This document shows, one piece after another, positions 4,709-5,932 of a stretch of DNA of 5,932 bases. The translations under genes and the position numbers were made by a program. The stretch's first letter is position 1, and each line of letters begins with the position of its first letter. Origin of the DNA: Legionellales bacterium (GTDB taxonomy: Bacteria; Pseudomonadota; Gammaproteobacteria; Berkiellales; Berkiellaceae); contig JAHFQF010000152.1 of NCBI GenBank assembly GCA_023266435.1, positions 1 through 5,932 of the forward strand, written 5' to 3'. Under the pieces are notes generated by a model. That model was not told the origin of the DNA. It saw nothing but the letters and a program-made list of their open reading frames with translations, and did no database searches.

Positions 4709-5932
4709 ATGAGAACAATTTTATTCATTTGTGCTAATGAAACGGGTGTGCCTGCACTCAATATTGCTGGTCGAGCAGGCGAACGTGATTATATGTTAGC
4801 ATTAGCAGCTGAGCTCGCTCAAAGCGGTGACAAAAGTGTTCAGTATTGCATCATGAAAATAGGTGGTGTCTCTGCAGGTGAAGTATCAGACATACATTTA
4901 CCGCTGACGAACGCAGAGTATAATGCGGTGGCTCTGTATACTCCCGATCGCTTACAAGGATTCAGTGATGAAGTGCATATCATGGCTGTTGGTAACTCTA
5001 CACTGAGTACTGCTTTAGATGCCGCACTTCAATTACGTCTGCAGGGGAAAAAACCTACTCTATCCTACGTCACTCATATGATAGACAATGCCGACGACAT
5101 GGCTAAAATTCAAGCCAATAATATCAGTTTATTTACCTCAGTCACGGCAGAAGCGCTGCAACAGATATGCCCAAATCCAGAAGCGATTACACTCCATGTG
5201 CTCGATGCTGTCCCACATACCAATACCTTAGCCTCCTGCCAACTTGAGTATGAAAAAATGATGCAAGGAGCCCAGGCTGAGAGAATACGCTCTGTTCTTC
5301 AGCGTAGTGAACCATTTGCCTGTGTAATCCTCAATGCGGGATTCGACGTGCAAACAACAGAAGGCAAAAAACGCCTATCTTACACACCAGCAGAAGCTGC
5401 AGCACAGGGAGCAGCACTGGGTCATCAGTTGGCAGCAGGCACTCATTTAGTTGTGACACATGGCGGACCTCGTAACGCAACGGATGATGCGCAAAATCTC
5501 ACAAATACAATGGATGTTTTTTCCCAAGCCTACAGGCAGGCACAAGCTAGTAAAGAAGCGTTTCCTAGCGTCATTCAAGATCATTATCAGCCGCATTATA
5601 ATGCCATAAAAGCTGCCTACCAATTGGCTCGCTCTGAAAATTGCGTTGCTTTTATCAGCAATGCCGAAGGGTATGGAACAATGGATGGTGCCATTCTCTT
5701 ACTAGATAATGATAAAATTTTGCTAGGTATGCTACCATTTCAAGCCATTGAAGCAGATACTACTGGGATGCGAAAAGGCAATCTTCAAAAATACAATACA
5801 TTGGGACTCGACCTATTGACCGTGTCTAGTGAACAGAGGCTTACAATACAGCGCAATGCTGATCGTAAAAAAACACCTGTTCAGCAACGCAATCCTGCCG
5901 GGCAAATTTTATCAACCTTAGGCGCCTTAGCC
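4709..5932 (+). CDS. Protein of unknown function, possibly ELM1-like (GT-B fold), 3' partial
   Basis: The frame is open from ATG 4709 to the right edge (408 residues visible, no stop reached), so the protein is longer. It is soluble in appearance: no signal peptide or membrane segment. It seems two-lobed. An N-terminal alpha/beta part has a Rossmann-like first strand (TILFICANETG, 3-13), a strand-loop IMAVGNSTLSTALDAAL (91-107) and VLDAVPHTN (164-172). A second part begins with the strand ACVILNAGFD (204-213), then LVVTHGGPRNATDDA (247-261), and VAFISNAEGYGTMDGAI (313-329). This order (a strand ending in Gly, a strand ending in T-x-G/R-R-P, then a Ser-Asn/Glu-rich loop before a helix) resembles the mitochondrial-fission ELM1 family of GT-B-like proteins, with altered motifs. 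The similarity is inferred by eye and needs a profile search. The end visible here is basic and Gln/Asn-rich (377-397). It has its own strong promoter and RBS, so it is probably well expressed and independent of the DOT1-like gene. It is a real gene; its function is not recognised with confidence. Confidence 0.85.
   Translation, partial: MRTILFICANETGVPALNIAGRAGERDYMLALAAELAQSGDKSVQYCIMKIGGVSAGEVSDIHLPLTNAEYNAVALYTPDRLQGFSDEVHIMAVGNSTLSTALDAALQLRLQGKKPTLSYVTHMIDNADDMAKIQANNISLFTSVTAEALQQICPNPEAITLHVLDAVPHTNTLASCQLEYEKMMQGAQAERIRSVLQRSEPFACVILNAGFDVQTTEGKKRLSYTPAEAAAQGAALGHQLAAGTHLVVTHGGPRNATDDAQNLTNTMDVFSQAYRQAQASKEAFPSVIQDHYQPHYNAIKAAYQLARSENCVAFISNAEGYGTMDGAILLLDNDKILLGMLPFQAIEADTTGMRKGNLQKYNTLGLDLLTVSSEQRLTIQRNADRKKTPVQQRNPAGQILSTLGALA

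Overview
The window reads as chromosomal DNA from a gammaproteobacterium with moderate-to-low GC. The GatA and GatB sequences look most like those of Legionellales/Coxiella-type bacteria. That placement is from memory of family sequences, not from a search. The two most unusual proteins, a DOT1-like methyltransferase and a possible ELM1-like GT-B protein, are of kinds often met in host-associated bacteria, so a host-associated lifestyle is a reasonable guess but not shown.

Left part (1-3155, + strand): a compact gatC-gatA-gatB operon for the heterotrimeric Glu-tRNA(Gln)/Asp-tRNA(Asn) amidotransferase. gatC enters from outside the window and lacks its N-terminus. gatA and gatB are full length, have the expected motifs, and follow with gaps of 23 and 2 nt. 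A strong hairpin (3156-3189) lies directly after gatB and overlaps the end of the opposing gene, so it probably terminates transcription from both sides.

Middle part (3183-4591): two divergent genes whose assigned starts touch. On the minus strand is a 276-residue polytopic membrane protein with a layout that weakly recalls the MASE1 sensory membrane domain, but with no cytoplasmic output domain. On the plus strand is a 192-residue SAM-dependent methyltransferase of the DOT1 (histone H3-K79 methyltransferase-like) type, which must start at TTG or GTG. No noncoding DNA separates them, so each promoter probably lies in the other gene's 5' coding region; candidate boxes are listed.

Right part (4592-5932): a 117-nt intergenic region with a convincing sigma70-type promoter and a near-perfect Shine-Dalgarno sequence drives a gene that runs off the window edge (408 residues visible). 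It is not firmly recognised; its layout resembles the mitochondrial-fission ELM1/GT-B family. There are no RNA genes, insertion sequences, CRISPR arrays or gene-free stretches above 300 bases.
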